Assembly: GCA_900321365.1 (NCBI GenBank)
Contig: ONVT01000025.1
Span: 1 to 15,668, forward strand
Source of the DNA: an uncultured Eubacteriales bacterium
GTDB taxonomy: Bacteria; Bacillota_A; Clostridia; Lachnospirales; Lachnospiraceae
DNA length: 15,668 nt
Direction of reading: 5' to 3'
Under the pieces are notes generated by a model that did not search any database, was not told the origin of the DNA, and saw only the letters and a list, made by a program, of their open reading frames with translations. The position numbers were made by a program, and so were the translations under genes. Below are positions 1 through 7,231 of this stretch, piece by piece. Positions within the stretch are counted from its first letter, which is position 1. Each line of letters opens with the position of its first letter.

Positions 1-294
1 AACCTGCCAGTCGATGTATGGAAGAATCTCGCTGAGATAATCCCCGCCGGAAGCGCAGAACACCGCGTCGACCGCGTCCAGTGCAAACAGGCTCATCAGT
101 TCGCCGGCTCTCTCACGCGCATTTCCTCCCCGAAGATCGTCCACGCGCACATGTTCGGTTTCCCATATTTTCCAGCCCTGCGCTTTCAGAACCTTCAGGC
201 TGGCATCAAAGCTCTCAATTTTGTGGCCGACACCGGCGCTCGGAGCGCAGATTCCGACCGTTGCATTTTCTGAAAGAAACTTAGGATAGATCAT
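1..294 (-). CDS. S66 family peptidase (LD-carboxypeptidase / MccF-like), N-terminal part only
   Basis: The gene enters from the left edge on the minus strand; only the first 98 codons are here. The translation begins MIYPKFLSENATVGICAPSA and ends near residues 82-98 with SGGDYLSEILPYIDW. The early 'GICAPSAG' strand and the 'SGGD..EILPYID' block, which lies around the nucleophile region, are typical of S66 serine peptidases, the family of LdcA (muropeptide LD-carboxypeptidase) and MccF (microcin C self-immunity). The wording around 'LPYID' is closer to MccF-like members. The protein would act in the cytoplasm on peptidoglycan fragments or peptidyl-nucleotides, but the substrate cannot be told from this fragment. 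The ATG at 294 is preceded by AAGAAGGA with about 7 nt spacing. It lies 56 nt downstream of the FolT-like gene on the same strand, with no terminator between, so the two may be co-transcribed. The catalytic Glu and His lie outside the window. Confidence 0.82.
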   Translation of the reverse strand, partial: MIYPKFLSENATVGICAPSAGVGHKIESFDASLKVLKAQGWKIWETEHVRVDDLRGGNARERAGELMSLFALDAVDAVFCASGGDYLSEILPYIDWQV

Positions 295-350
295 GGAGGA
301 TTCCTTCTTTCGTTGTTGCACAGTTCCTGACGAGGATTTCTGACACGTCT

Positions 351-935
351 TTATGTAATCCGCTTTCTCGTATGCTGTTCCAGAGCCCGGTTCACCTGCG
401 TGGTGACAGGACTGAAGTACAGCAGGCAGACCAGGACGCAGTAGATGGGCGTCTGAACCAGGAACTGTGTCGCTCTTGTCGGAAGGATCGCGTACAGGCT
501 GTATCCGTTGAACCAGACCAGCGCGGCGGTCGTGACGAAAAGCGTGCATACGACGCAGGCGATTATGGTACCGACGATGAGCCGCCAGACGGTGCTTTTC
601 TTCGGGAGGGGATCCGGGAGATTGTACTGCGGCGGGACAAAAAGCGCCGGAATGACGCCCCACAGGATCGCGGCAAGGGTAATCAGCGGGTTCACCGCGT
701 AGCCCTGGATCAGGCAGCCAAGCAGGTCGCTTGCCAGTCCGCACAGTGCCCCGGCAAACGGACCGAACCACAGTCCGGCCATGATTCTGGCGATTACGCC
801 CAGCTGGATGCGTCCGAATCCTCCGATGTTGATCGCGAGAAACCGGGACAGGATGAGATAGATGGCCGTAAGAGCGCCCAGACAGACAAGCGTGTAGGTG
901 CACCAGACGGTGCGGTATCGATTCCTGAAACTCAT
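351..935 (-). CDS. folT: ECF transporter S component, folate (FolT) type
   Basis: A 194-residue very hydrophobic protein with about six membrane segments. It carries the S-component pattern of FolT: an early helix 'ALTAIYLILSRFLAINIGGF' followed by 'RIQLGVIARIMAGLWFGPFA' and 'GLASDLLG'. Family members bind a vitamin (folate or derivatives) with high affinity in the membrane and import it together with the shared EcfA/EcfA'/EcfT energising module, which is not encoded here. A longer reading frame opens at 995, but the ATG at 935 is preceded by AAGGAG with 4-5 nt spacing and matches the family length, so that start is chosen. Many Firmicutes folT genes carry a THF riboswitch in the leader; I looked in 936-1125 on this strand and do not see its conserved core. 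The folate assignment rests on similarity and could be another vitamin. The gene diverges from the GH13 gene and precedes the S66 peptidase. Confidence 0.85.
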   Translation of the reverse strand: MSFRNRYRTVWCTYTLVCLGALTAIYLILSRFLAINIGGFGRIQLGVIARIMAGLWFGPFAGALCGLASDLLGCLIQGYAVNPLITLAAILWGVIPALFVPPQYNLPDPLPKKSTVWRLIVGTIIACVVCTLFVTTAALVWFNGYSLYAILPTRATQFLVQTPIYCVLVCLLYFSPVTTQVNRALEQHTRKRIT

Positions 936-1032
936 AACACTCCTTTTTTGAAAAACAAAAACACTTTTCCGTAATAGTAACAGAGTATTCCTCAAATCGG
1001 AACTGAAATGTCATAAATTTTCAAAAAACACG

Positions 1033-1060
1033 TTATCAGGCCATGTTATTATGCTATAAT
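1033..1060 (+). promoter_or_regulatory. Predicted sigma-A promoter for the GH13 gene
   Basis: A perfect TATAAT lies at 1055-1060, with a weaker -35 candidate TTATCA at 1033-1038 (16-nt spacer). Transcription would start near 1067, giving a leader of about 60 nt before the TTG start at 1126. The surrounding 130-nt divergent intergenic region is AT-rich. The -10 box is convincing; the -35 is only a 4 of 6 match. Confidence 0.5.
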
Positions 1061-1125
1061 CTGAACAAGTATGGAACTCAGTTGCGGGGTGGGCAGCAAA
1101 AGTTATTCATTTAGGAGAGAACGCT

Positions 1126-3222
1126 TTGAACTGGAATCCACATGTAACAGGTATTCATGATCTGAAGATCAGCGGTTTCGTTCCTCACTCGGATGTCACA
1201 AAAGACGGCATCCTGTTTTCTGTTGTTGTCCCGGAGGGCGCAGCGGCGAGCCTGCTATTGTATGAAAAAGGCTCGGAAGAAGTCAGGTGCGAGATTCCGT
1301 TTCCCGAGGAGCCTGCCCTGGGCAGGGTGTTCGCGATGCTGGTATCCGGAATCCCGGCGCAGGATCTGGAGTACAATTATCTGATCAACGGAAAGGTTGT
1401 GACGGATCCTTCCGCGCAGGTTGTCACAGGACTTGAGCGGTATGCGGATCCCGGCGTCAGGAGGGAGCATCAGATCCGCGGCGCATTTCTGAATCCGTCC
1501 TTTGACTGGGGAGAGTCGGAGAAACGTCTCCGGATTCCCTTCAGCGAATCGGTTTTCTATGAGCTTCATGTGAGAGGATTCACGAAAAGCCGCTCGTCGA
1601 AGGTGAAGCACCGCGGGACATTCCTTGGAATCACGGAGAAGATTCCCTATCTGAAAGAACTGGGCATCACGGCTCTCGTGCTGATGCCCTGCTATGAGTT
1701 TGACGAGGTCATGCCGAACGACGCCCGTAGCGGATGGAGACCGGAAGGGCTGCGGGAGCTGGTCGCCGGCGCCTCGCTTCCCGCGTCGGCACTGACACCG
1801 CCTAAGGCGGTCCTGCCGCAGACGGGAACAGATGGCGCCCAGCAGGGCGTTCATGCCGGGAAGCAGACTGCGCCTTCCAGGAAGGATCCCTCCCTGAAGC
1901 AGGAGACGAGGATCAATTACTGGGGATTCGGTCCCGGGTGGCTCTTCGCGCCGAAGCGGTCCTACTGCGCGGGCGACTCGCCGGCGGACGAATTCCGTAC
2001 CATGGTGAAACTGCTCCATGAAGCCGGTATCGAGGTGATCATGGAGATGAGCTGTCCGGAAGGCACGGATCCTGCCTACATTCAGGCCTGCCTTCTGTGG
2101 TGGCGTGAGATCTACCATGTGGACGGATTCCTCATGCTTGCCTCCCAGGACGATGTGAACTCGGTAGCCAGGAGCCCGGCCCTGAGTGACGTGAAGCTGA
2201 TCTCTGATTACTTTGATACCCGGCGCATGTATCCAAAGGGACGGCCGTACCGGTTCCGGAATCTTGCCGAGTACAATGTCGGCTTCCGCTATGACGCGAG
2301 GAAGTTCCTGAAGGGAGACTCGAACTGCCTGCAGTCCTTTGTCTCCAGATGCCGCTATAATCCGAAGGACGCGGGCGTCATCAACGCGATCGCGGGCCAT
2401 GACGGTTTCACGCTTTACGATCTCGTTTCCTATAATGACAAGCACAACGAGGCGAACGGAGAGAACAACCGCGACGGCGCGCTGAACGAGTACTCCTGGA
2501 ACTGCGGCGTGGAGGGCGCGTCGAGGAAACGTGAGATCACGCGCCTGCGCATGCGCCAGATGAAGAATGCGCTCGCGATGGTCATGCTCGCCCAGGGCAC
2601 GCCGATGATCACGGCGGGCGACGAGATGCTCAACAGCCAGGGCGGCAACACGAATCCGTACTGTATCGACAGCGAAGTGAGCTGGGTACAGTGGACAACA
2701 TCAAAGGACGCGGCAGAGCTGTGCGGCTATGTGAAGCAGCTGATCGGGTTCAGGAGGATGCATCCTCTTCTTCACCAGAAGGTGGAGCTGACCGGTTCGA
2801 GCCTGGGGGGATTCTTTCCCGACTTTTCCTGCCACGGATCCAATGCGTGGTTTGCCTCCTTCGACCAGCAGGAGCGCAGCGTCGGAATGATGTACTGTTC
2901 CCAGAATCCGGACCGCGAGGCGATTCTGAGGAAGGAAACCGAACTGAGAAAGGCGGCAAGGAAAAAGAAGACGGCTCTGTCCGGCTCCGCCCTGACAGAA
3001 GATTCCAGGGAGTTTTATCTGTATGTCGCCTACAACTTACACTGGGAAAAAAGGAACCTGGCGCTTCCGGTCCTTCCTGCGGGAAGGGAGTGGCAGGTGG
3101 TGATCGATACTTCCGTGGACCGTTTTTCCGATGAGAAAGAAGCCTGCAGGTGCGGCACACAGGAAGAGAAGGCCAAATGCGTCGAGATGCCCGGCAGATC
3201 AATCCGTGTGCTGGTTGGATAA
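1126..3222 (+). CDS. GlgX/isoamylase-like GH13 protein with degenerate catalytic residues (probable pseudoenzyme)
   Basis: A 698-residue protein with the architecture of glycogen debranching enzyme GlgX. It has an N-terminal CBM48-like beta domain (about residues 15-100), a GH13 barrel that opens with 'FYELHVRGFTK' and a C-terminal beta domain ending 'PGRSIRVLVG'. Framework blocks such as 'DLVSYNDKHNEANGENN' and the 'AQGTPMITAGDEMLNSQGGN' region are well kept. The catalytic signatures are not. Region I, normally DxxxNH, reads MEMSCPE (306-312). Region II, normally GFRFDLA, reads GFLMLAS (334-340), with Leu338 at the nucleophile Asp position. Region III, normally LIAEPWD, reads LISDYFD (358-364), with Asp361 in place of the acid/base Glu. 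Only region IV, GHDGF (424-428), keeps its His-Asp. Residues about 205-265 are a Pro/Ala/Gln-rich insert absent from ordinary GlgX. The start is TTG at 1126 with AGGAG 8 nt upstream. The frame is intact, so this is not a decayed gene; it is probably a glucan-binding or regulatory paralogue without hydrolase activity. Confidence 0.85.
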   Translation: MNWNPHVTGIHDLKISGFVPHSDVTKDGILFSVVVPEGAAASLLLYEKGSEEVRCEIPFPEEPALGRVFAMLVSGIPAQDLEYNYLINGKVVTDPSAQVVTGLERYADPGVRREHQIRGAFLNPSFDWGESEKRLRIPFSESVFYELHVRGFTKSRSSKVKHRGTFLGITEKIPYLKELGITALVLMPCYEFDEVMPNDARSGWRPEGLRELVAGASLPASALTPPKAVLPQTGTDGAQQGVHAGKQTAPSRKDPSLKQETRINYWGFGPGWLFAPKRSYCAGDSPADEFRTMVKLLHEAGIEVIMEMSCPEGTDPAYIQACLLWWREIYHVDGFLMLASQDDVNSVARSPALSDVKLISDYFDTRRMYPKGRPYRFRNLAEYNVGFRYDARKFLKGDSNCLQSFVSRCRYNPKDAGVINAIAGHDGFTLYDLVSYNDKHNEANGENNRDGALNEYSWNCGVEGASRKREITRLRMRQMKNALAMVMLAQGTPMITAGDEMLNSQGGNTNPYCIDSEVSWVQWTTSKDAAELCGYVKQLIGFRRMHPLLHQKVELTGSSLGGFFPDFSCHGSNAWFASFDQQERSVGMMYCSQNPDREAILRKETELRKAARKKKTALSGSALTEDSREFYLYVAYNLHWEKRNLALPVLPAGREWQVVIDTSVDRFSDEKEACRCGTQEEKAKCVEMPGRSIRVLVG

Positions 3223-3325
3223 CCGCATAGATCAGTATCTGTATGTCGGAGATTATCAGCGGTTGGAGAACCGGTGTAACAGATGAGACAGATGGCAGGC
3301 CGGACAGAGAACGCAGGGAATTGCT

Positions 3326-4132
3326 ATGGTACAAAACGCGAAGATCCTGGAGCCGGAGATTCGGAAACCGGAGATCAGGGATACGGTGATGCGGGAAGCA
3401 GTGATCATGGATCAGGGAAAGGTAGTATTCCGTACACAGGCTCCGGAGACGGAGCCGGGGCGCTATGAAGGGCAGAAGTCGGACGGCAGGATTACGCTGA
3501 AGAAGGCCGCCGGTCATCTGGCAACGGTATTCCATCACAAGAGGCTGGTGGCGGAGGGCTGTTTCCATGTAGGACTGTACCGCCAGGGACTTTTCCATGA
3601 CCTGTCCAAGTTTCAGCCTGCCGAGCTTCTGAACGGTTTCCGGTACTATCAGGGCGGAAAACAGAGCCCGAACAACGGAGAGCGTGTCATGAAAGGATAC
3701 TCGGAGGCATGGATGCACCATAAGGGCCGCAACCTGCACCACTACGAGTACTGGACGGACTATAACATCGAAGCGGCAAAGAAGGGAGATTATCCGGTGC
3801 AGCCGGTGCAGATGCCCAGGCAGTATGTGGCGGAGATGCTGATGGACCGGATCGCCGCCTCCAAGACCTATATGAAGGAGAGGTACACGGATGCTTCCCC
3901 GCTGGAGTACTACCGGGGCGGAAAGGCAAAACGGCTGATGCATCCCGTGACCGCAGCAGAGCTGGAGCGGATGCTGACGATCCTGGAGAAAAAGGGCGAG
4001 AAGGAGTTCTTTCGTTTTGTGAAGGATTATTATCTGCGCGGGGGCAGCATGACGAGAGATGCGAGCCCGGGTACGCAGACCGGAGCACAGACCAGTACAG
4101 CTGTGATGGATTCAGACAATCAGAATGCATAA
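3326..4132 (+). CDS. DUF5662 family protein of unknown function
   Basis: A 268-residue protein. From about residue 60 it matches what I know of the DUF5662 family of Clostridia: 'GLYRQGLFHDLSKF' (residues 82-96, with His91-Asp92), then 'HHKGRNLHHYEYW' (131-143), 'MDRIAASK', and an alpha-helical C-terminal part ending near 'FFRFVKDYYL'. The clustered His and Asp residues suggest an HD-like metal-binding helical fold, but this is an inference and no reaction is known. The first 60 residues and the last 30 (Thr/Gln/Ala-rich) look like non-conserved extensions. The start is uncertain: ATG 3326 has AGGGA 6 nt upstream, and ATG 3389 has a similar AGGGA; family members often start close to residue 60. 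It lies 103 nt after the GH13 gene and 80 nt before trpS on the same strand, with no obvious terminator on either side. Confidence 0.75.
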   Translation: MVQNAKILEPEIRKPEIRDTVMREAVIMDQGKVVFRTQAPETEPGRYEGQKSDGRITLKKAAGHLATVFHHKRLVAEGCFHVGLYRQGLFHDLSKFQPAELLNGFRYYQGGKQSPNNGERVMKGYSEAWMHHKGRNLHHYEYWTDYNIEAAKKGDYPVQPVQMPRQYVAEMLMDRIAASKTYMKERYTDASPLEYYRGGKAKRLMHPVTAAELERMLTILEKKGEKEFFRFVKDYYLRGGSMTRDASPGTQTGAQTSTAVMDSDNQNA

Positions 4133-4145
4133 AGAAACAGATATC

Positions 4146-4172
4146 CAGGTCCCATGACCTGTCAGGGACAGG
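4146..4172 (+). promoter_or_regulatory. Two mutually exclusive short hairpins in the trpS leader
   Basis: CAGGTC (4146-4151) pairs with GACCTG (4156-4161) around a 4-nt loop. CCTGTC (4158-4163) pairs with GACAGG (4167-4172) around a 3-nt loop. The two stems share bases 4158-4161, so only one can form at a time. They sit 41 nt before the trpS start, between the DUF5662 stop and trpS. There is no room for a T-box leader and neither hairpin is followed by a T run. The stems are short, so a regulatory role is only possible. Confidence 0.3.
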
Positions 4173-4212
4173 AGCACAGTAAGGAAATACAGAAACAGGA
4201 GACAGAAAAGAC

Positions 4213-5214
4213 ATGAACAAAGATCAGAAGGTACTTTACAGCGGCATGCAGGCGACCGGGAACCTGACACTCGGCAATTATCTCGGAGCCCTGAAAAACT
4301 GGGTGGGACTGGCGGATGAATACGAGTGTTACTATGGCGTGATGGATCTGCATTCACTGACGGTGCGTCAGGATCCGGCTCAGTTCCGCGCACACGCGAA
4401 AGAGCTGATGATGCTCTATATTGCTGCGGGAATCGATCCGGAAAAGAATGTCCTGTACCTTCAGAGCAGCGTTTCCTGCCACGCGGAGCTGGCATGGATC
4501 CTCAACTGCTTTACCTACATGGGTGAGCTGCAGCGCATGACGCAGTTCAAGGACAAGTCCGCAAAGCACGCGGACAATGTCAACGCAGGCCTGTTCACCT
4601 ATCCGGTCCTGATGGCGTCAGATATTCTTCTGTATCAGGCGGATGTCGTCCCGGTCGGAAAGGATCAGCTGCAGCACCTGGAGATCACCCGTGATATCGC
4701 GCAGCGTTTCAACAGCATTTACGGAGATGTGTTCACGATTCCTGAGCCATATATCGGGAAGATCGGCGCGCGTGTCATGTCGCTTCAGGATCCCTCCAAA
4801 AAGATGTCAAAGTCCGATGAGAACCCGAACGCGTCTATCTATCTGATGGACGATCCGGATACGATCCGCAGAAAATGCAAACGTGCCGTAACGGACTCCG
4901 AGGCGACAATTGCCTATCGTGACGAGCAGCCCGGCCTGAAGAACCTGCTTGATATCTACTGCGCCTGTACGGAAAAAACACCGGATGAGGCAGTGAAGGA
5001 GTTCTCCGGATGCGGCTACGGCCAGGTCAAGGAAGCTCTGTCCGAGGCAGTGATCGGCGTCCTGTCGCCGCTGCAGGAGAGGGTGAAGGAGCTGAAGAAG
5101 GACAAGGGTTATATTGAAGGCGTAATGAAGACCAACGCAGAGCGGGCGTATTATGTCGCGAACAAGACGCTCCGGAAGGTAAAGAAGAAGGTCGGCCTGA
5201 CCGACCTGCGCTGA
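4213..5214 (+). CDS. trpS: Tryptophanyl-tRNA synthetase
   Basis: A 333-residue class I aminoacyl-tRNA synthetase of the normal bacterial TrpRS length. It charges tRNA-Trp with tryptophan using ATP in the cytoplasm. The HIGH-type motif reads TGNLTLGNYLGA (residues 15-26); Thr in place of the first His is common in bacterial TrpRS. The KMSKS loop is KMSKS at residues 197-201, preceded by 'LQDPSK'. 'GKDQLQHLEITRDIAQRFN' is the usual Rossmann-fold segment between them. The ATG at 4213 has AGGAG at 4197-4201, a rather long 11-nt spacing. A 20-codon frame starting at ATG 4154 ends in a TGA that overlaps this ATG (ATGA). The gene follows DUF5662 without a recognisable promoter, so it may be read from upstream. 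Its stop is one base from the stop of the convergent LysR gene. Confidence 0.97.
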   Translation: MNKDQKVLYSGMQATGNLTLGNYLGALKNWVGLADEYECYYGVMDLHSLTVRQDPAQFRAHAKELMMLYIAAGIDPEKNVLYLQSSVSCHAELAWILNCFTYMGELQRMTQFKDKSAKHADNVNAGLFTYPVLMASDILLYQADVVPVGKDQLQHLEITRDIAQRFNSIYGDVFTIPEPYIGKIGARVMSLQDPSKKMSKSDENPNASIYLMDDPDTIRRKCKRAVTDSEATIAYRDEQPGLKNLLDIYCACTEKTPDEAVKEFSGCGYGQVKEALSEAVIGVLSPLQERVKELKKDKGYIEGVMKTNAERAYYVANKTLRKVKKKVGLTDLR

Positions 5215-5215
5215 G

Positions 5216-6136
5216 TCAGGAGACATGGTGCGCGGACGAGGCGCCGGCACGCTTCAGGTTTTCGATATAGCTCCGGCCAAGGTCAGTCAGCTCGACGCGC
5301 GCTTTTTTGATGTAGCCGATCGTCATCCGGTCCTTACTCTCGAGAGGGACCGCGACGTACTCGGAACCGTTCAGGTCCTCCGTGATGATGCCGGAGCACA
5401 GTGTGAACGCGTCCAGTCCGACCATGAGGTTCAGCAGGGTCGCGCGGTCGTCCGCCTTGATTACCTTTTTGTATTCATAAGTGCTCAGAACCTCCTCGGC
5501 AAAGTAGAAGGAATTGTAATCCCCCTGCTCAAAGGAAAGGCAGGGATAGGGCTGCAGTTCCTCGATGGAGATGGTCTTCTTTTTCGCAAGAGGATGCTTT
5601 CTGCACAGATATACCGAGATGCTGCAGTCGAAGAGAGGGTGGAATTCCAGCCCGTACTCATGGAAGATCTTCGTGAGGGCTTCCCGGTTGAAATCATTCA
5701 GATACAGAACGCCCAGTTCACTTTTCATGTTGCGCACATGGCTCATGACCGTGTGCGTCTTTGTCTCATGGATTGCGAATTCGTAGTTCTCCAGACCAAA
5801 TTCATTCGCGGTCTGGATGAAGGCCTTTACTGCGAATGAATAGTGCTGCGTGGAAACCGAGAATTTCGTCCTGCGCGAGGTTCTGTCGATGAACCGCTCC
5901 TCCAGCATTCCGTACTGGGCGATGATCTGCCTGGCATACCCCAGAAACTCCTCCCCGTCCTGCGTGATGGAGATTCCGCGGTTTGAGCGCAGAAAAAGGG
6001 TAAGGCCGAGTTCCTTCTCCAGTTCCCGGATTGTACTGGAAAGCGAGGGCTGAGTGATAAAGAGCCGGTGGGCGGCTTCGTTCATGCTGCCGCTGTCTGC
6101 GACCGTGACGGCATATCTCATCTGCTGAAGTGTCAT
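5216..6136 (-). CDS. LysR-type transcriptional regulator
   Basis: A 306-residue LysR family protein. Residues 1-60 form the winged helix-turn-helix: 'MRYAVTVADSGSMNEAAHRL' leads into the recognition helix 'TQPSLSSTIRELEKELG', followed by 'LFLRSNRGISITQDGEEFL'. Residues about 90-300 are the two-lobed periplasmic-binding-protein-like effector domain, including 'HPLAKKKTISIEELQPYPCL'. Such proteins bind DNA as tetramers and usually activate a divergent target when an inducer is bound. The divergent target here is the CUT1 sugar importer that starts at 6266, with a short palindrome in the shared 129-nt region. The ATG at 6136 has AAGGAG about 7 nt upstream. The effector is unknown. The 3' end meets trpS tail to tail with no visible terminator between them. 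Confidence 0.93.
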   Translation of the reverse strand: MTLQQMRYAVTVADSGSMNEAAHRLFITQPSLSSTIRELEKELGLTLFLRSNRGISITQDGEEFLGYARQIIAQYGMLEERFIDRTSRRTKFSVSTQHYSFAVKAFIQTANEFGLENYEFAIHETKTHTVMSHVRNMKSELGVLYLNDFNREALTKIFHEYGLEFHPLFDCSISVYLCRKHPLAKKKTISIEELQPYPCLSFEQGDYNSFYFAEEVLSTYEYKKVIKADDRATLLNLMVGLDAFTLCSGIITEDLNGSEYVAVPLESKDRMTIGYIKKARVELTDLGRSYIENLKRAGASSAHHVS

Positions 6137-6192
6137 GGCATATCTCCTTCAGACTTCGCAGCGGTTTAAGGCGCGGCGAAGAAGACTGGCTG

Positions 6193-6227
6193 TTTACAAA
6201 AAGCGTACCACAACCATAAGAGTTATG
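6193..6227 (+). promoter_or_regulatory. Predicted promoter and LysR-type operator for the sugar importer
   Basis: TTTACA (6193-6198) and CATAAG (6215-6220) make a -35/-10 pair with a 16-nt spacer reading toward the importer genes. The -10 overlaps an inverted repeat CATAA-GAG-TTATG (6215-6227). A dyad in the region between a LysR gene and its divergent neighbour is where such regulators normally bind, so this is a candidate operator. Both calls rest on short motifs. Confidence 0.4.
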
Positions 6228-6230
6228 CCA

Positions 6231-6247
6231 CCGGAAAACAGTTCCGG
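6231..6247 (+). repeat. Hairpin in the leader of the sugar importer operon
   Basis: CCGGAA (6231-6236) and TTCCGG (6242-6247) form a perfect 6-bp stem around AACAG, ending just before the AAAGGGAG ribosome binding site (6251-6258). It could stabilise the 5' end of the transcript or influence access to the ribosome binding site. It is not a terminator, since no T run follows. Confidence 0.35.
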
Positions 6248-6265
6248 CGGAAAGGGAGTATTAAT

Positions 6266-7225
6266 ATGAGGATATTTCACAGAAAGGAATCCTCTGAGGG
6301 GGAGAATTATGATACGGATACCGTGTCTGCCGCGGAGAGAAGCTCATTTTCGAAAAAGACAAACCTGATCGCGAGTCTTCTGTTCGGCGTCCTGATGGTG
6401 ATGGTATTCCTGCCGGTTCTGCTTGTCCTGATCGTGTCCATCTCTTCGGAGCAGAGTGTGACACAGGCAGGGTACAGTTTTTTCCCGACAGCCTTCTCGC
6501 TGGACGCATGGCGCTATGTGCTGCGTTCGGGCGGATATCTTTCCCGCTCTGTCCTCAATTCCCTTCTTATCACGACCGCAGGGACACTGCTGGGCCTGGT
6601 TCTGATGTGCCCGATCGCCTACGCCCTGTCCAGAAAACAGTTTTCTTTCAGACGGGGAATCCTGATCTTCCTGATGATCCCGATGCTTTTTTCAGGCGGC
6701 CTTGTCTCGACCTATATGGTCAACACGCAGATTCTGCATCTGCAGAACACTTATCTTGCGCTGATCCTGCCGGGGCTGTGTTCCACCTGGTTCATCATGA
6801 TCCTGCGCAATTATTTTCAGACAGCAGTGCCGGATGAACTGATCGAAGCGGCCATGATAGACGGCGGAAAACAGCTGCAGATCTTCTGCAGAATCGTCGT
6901 GCCGGTCGCGAATCCGGTCATTATGACCGTGGCGCTGTTTCAGATCTTTGAATACTGGAACAGCTGGTATCCGTCGCTTCTGTATCTGGACAGCAACCAT
7001 ACGGAGCTGTATCCGCTCCAGTATGTGCTGGTGAATATGCAGAGAAGCATCGACACGCTCGCGAAGGATTCCCAGTTTGTTTCCGGCATGCAGACATACG
7101 TTCCGCCGGCCGTCACGGTACGGATGGTACTGGTCGTGATAGCGATACTGCCGATCCTGGTCATTTTCCCCTTCTTCCAGAGATTTTTGAAGAACGGACT
7201 GACCGTCGGCGCAGTGAAGGGGTGA
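6266..7225 (+). CDS. CUT1-type carbohydrate ABC transporter permease, LplC/YtcP-like
   Basis: A 319-residue inner-membrane permease with a cytoplasmic N-terminal tail of about 35 residues and six predicted membrane segments, the first at 'LIASLLFGVLMVMVFLPVLL'. The EAA loop that contacts the ATPase reads EAAMIDGGKQLQIFCRIVVP (residues 194-213). The C-terminal 'PPAVTVRMVLVVIAILPILV' followed by 'KGLTVGAVKG'-like residues (here NGLTVGAVKG) is characteristic of the LplC/YtcP branch. The ATG at 6266 has GGGAG 7 nt upstream. It is the first gene of the importer; in relatives this permease is more often the last gene. It would pair with the LplB-like permease at 8865 and take substrate from the lipoprotein encoded 6 nt downstream. 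The transported compound (oligosaccharide or uronate-type glycan is usual for this branch) cannot be read from the sequence. Confidence 0.92.
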   Translation: MRIFHRKESSEGENYDTDTVSAAERSSFSKKTNLIASLLFGVLMVMVFLPVLLVLIVSISSEQSVTQAGYSFFPTAFSLDAWRYVLRSGGYLSRSVLNSLLITTAGTLLGLVLMCPIAYALSRKQFSFRRGILIFLMIPMLFSGGLVSTYMVNTQILHLQNTYLALILPGLCSTWFIMILRNYFQTAVPDELIEAAMIDGGKQLQIFCRIVVPVANPVIMTVALFQIFEYWNSWYPSLLYLDSNHTELYPLQYVLVNMQRSIDTLAKDSQFVSGMQTYVPPAVTVRMVLVVIAILPILVIFPFFQRFLKNGLTVGAVKG

Positions 7226-7231
7226 AAACGG

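Noticed and set aside
372..974. 200-codon open frame on the plus strand opposite the FolT-like gene
   Set aside because: It is highly charged antisense translation with no ribosome binding site, while the minus strand gives a convincing membrane protein.
936..1125. Possible THF (folate) riboswitch upstream of the FolT-like gene
   Set aside because: The conserved core sequence and the pairing pattern are not visible on the minus strand here.
1255..2445. 396-codon open frame on the minus strand inside the GH13 gene
   Set aside because: It is antisense to a recognisable GH13 protein, has no recognisable domain, and is rich in Arg, His and Leu as expected from the reverse of a GC-rich coding strand.
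3221..3264. AACCGC / GCGGTT inverted repeat after the GH13 gene as a terminator
   Set aside because: The arms are only 6 bp around a 32-nt loop, with no T run after them, so this is likely chance.
3283..3468. 61-codon Gly/Ser/Asp-rich frame at the start of the DUF5662 gene
   Set aside because: It is an out-of-frame reading of the repetitive GGAGAT-rich 5' part of the DUF5662 gene, with no independent support.
2750..3943. 397-codon open frame on the minus strand across the GH13 and DUF5662 genes
   Set aside because: It crosses two real genes on the other strand, has low-complexity Arg/Ser/Pro-rich translation and no family resemblance.
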